Source: Pleurotus djamor
Taxonomy: Eukaryota > Basidiomycota > Agaricomycetes > Agaricales > Pleurotaceae
DNA length: 56,998 nucleotides
Reading direction: 5' to 3'
NCBI GenBank assembly: GCA_029747585.1
Contig: JAPEVF010000266.1
Span: forward strand, 1 to 56,998
A program made the translations under genes and the position numbers. This document shows positions 56,582-56,998 of the stretch, one piece after another; the first letter of the stretch is position 1, and every line of letters starts with the position of its first letter. The notes beneath the pieces were generated by a model that was given only the letters and a program-made list of their open reading frames with translations, was not told where the DNA came from and did not search any database.

Positions 56582-56998
56582 GCAATATTGTCGCTTCGCG
56601 TGCAAGTAGAAGAAATGAATGTGCAGAAGTTCGGACAATGTTTGGAATGTAACTAGAGCCATCGTTCATGGACGGTCAAGCCAGCGTGACTCTGGATGAA
56701 GGAAAGTTGAAGTTAAGAACGAGAACCCACCCTAGGCTCTGAGCGCGAGCTTGGAGCATAGGTAGGTGATAAGGTGCATGATGCAGCATCTGAAGATGTG
56801 AGGATGCTTTCTCTAATCGCGGTTGCGTAACGCATTCAAACTTCAAACTTCAGGCCCAGCGCTCAGGCCTCAAGCCTCAGGAGGGGATAAACGAGGCAGG
56901 AGAACTGTAACTGTCAGCGATGTCCAAAAANTTGTTCAAATTTACTTGATCGGGTAGCTATGGGCGACCTTTATCGCGATGACTAGGGATAGCAAGCA
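56582..56998. other. Window end, no gene seen
   Basis: About 400 bp after the DUF6534 stop. A short CAAACTTCAAACTTCAGGC / CAGGCCTCAAGCCTCAGG simple repeat lies at 56,837-56,882, and an N occurs at 56,931 next to an A-run. No coding sequence recognised on either strand. Confidence 0.5.

Overview
The window is nuclear DNA of a mushroom-forming basidiomycete (Agaricomycetes). Its genes carry many 45-70 bp introns, and it holds lineage-typical families: DUF6534 membrane protein, DUF6532 protein, divergent F-box proteins and a Plavaka-type transposase. Housekeeping genes are clear: ETF beta, CSN5, a Trk potassium transporter, an AIM9-like kinase-fold protein, proteasome Rpt5 and MPP beta. Isolated N characters beside homopolymer runs point to a draft assembly with run-length errors, so single-base frame breaks must be read with care.

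Layout. 1-7,778: RING-H2 protein (partial), ETF beta (-), CSN5 (-), Trk transporter. 7,989-17,419: a tandem pair of 3beta-HSD/Erg26-like reductases; the second copy is split by a 5,720 bp DNA transposon (10,205-15,924) with 37 bp perfect terminal inverted repeats, an 8 bp target duplication and one 1,562-residue transposase gene. 17,656-20,875: Zn2Cys6 transcription factor. 21,013-42,189: two CorA-like membrane protein paralogues; the first has a 16 kb element (22,517-38,528) inside one intron, 8 bp from the 3' splice site. 42,604-49,887: three related F-box genes with the AIM9-like gene between the second and third. 50,134-52,760: divergent Rpt5 / MPP beta pair, the latter breaking off at an N-rich junction. 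54,465-56,581: DUF6534 multi-pass membrane protein.

The most remarkable object is the 16 kb element. Matching inverted ends enclose a Plavaka (CACTA-like) transposase and a Ulp1/C48 SUMO-protease-like gene on the minus strand, and on the plus strand a small helical protein, a large gene ending in a TET/JBP-like 2-oxoglutarate/Fe(II) dioxygenase domain, a short basic coiled-coil protein and an acidic DUF6532 protein. The likely reading is a composite transposon whose cargo could edit SUMO marks and DNA or nucleic-acid methylation. Its paralogue about 2 kb away supplies an empty-site comparison. Both transposons landed in one member of a local gene pair, leaving the sister gene uninterrupted.
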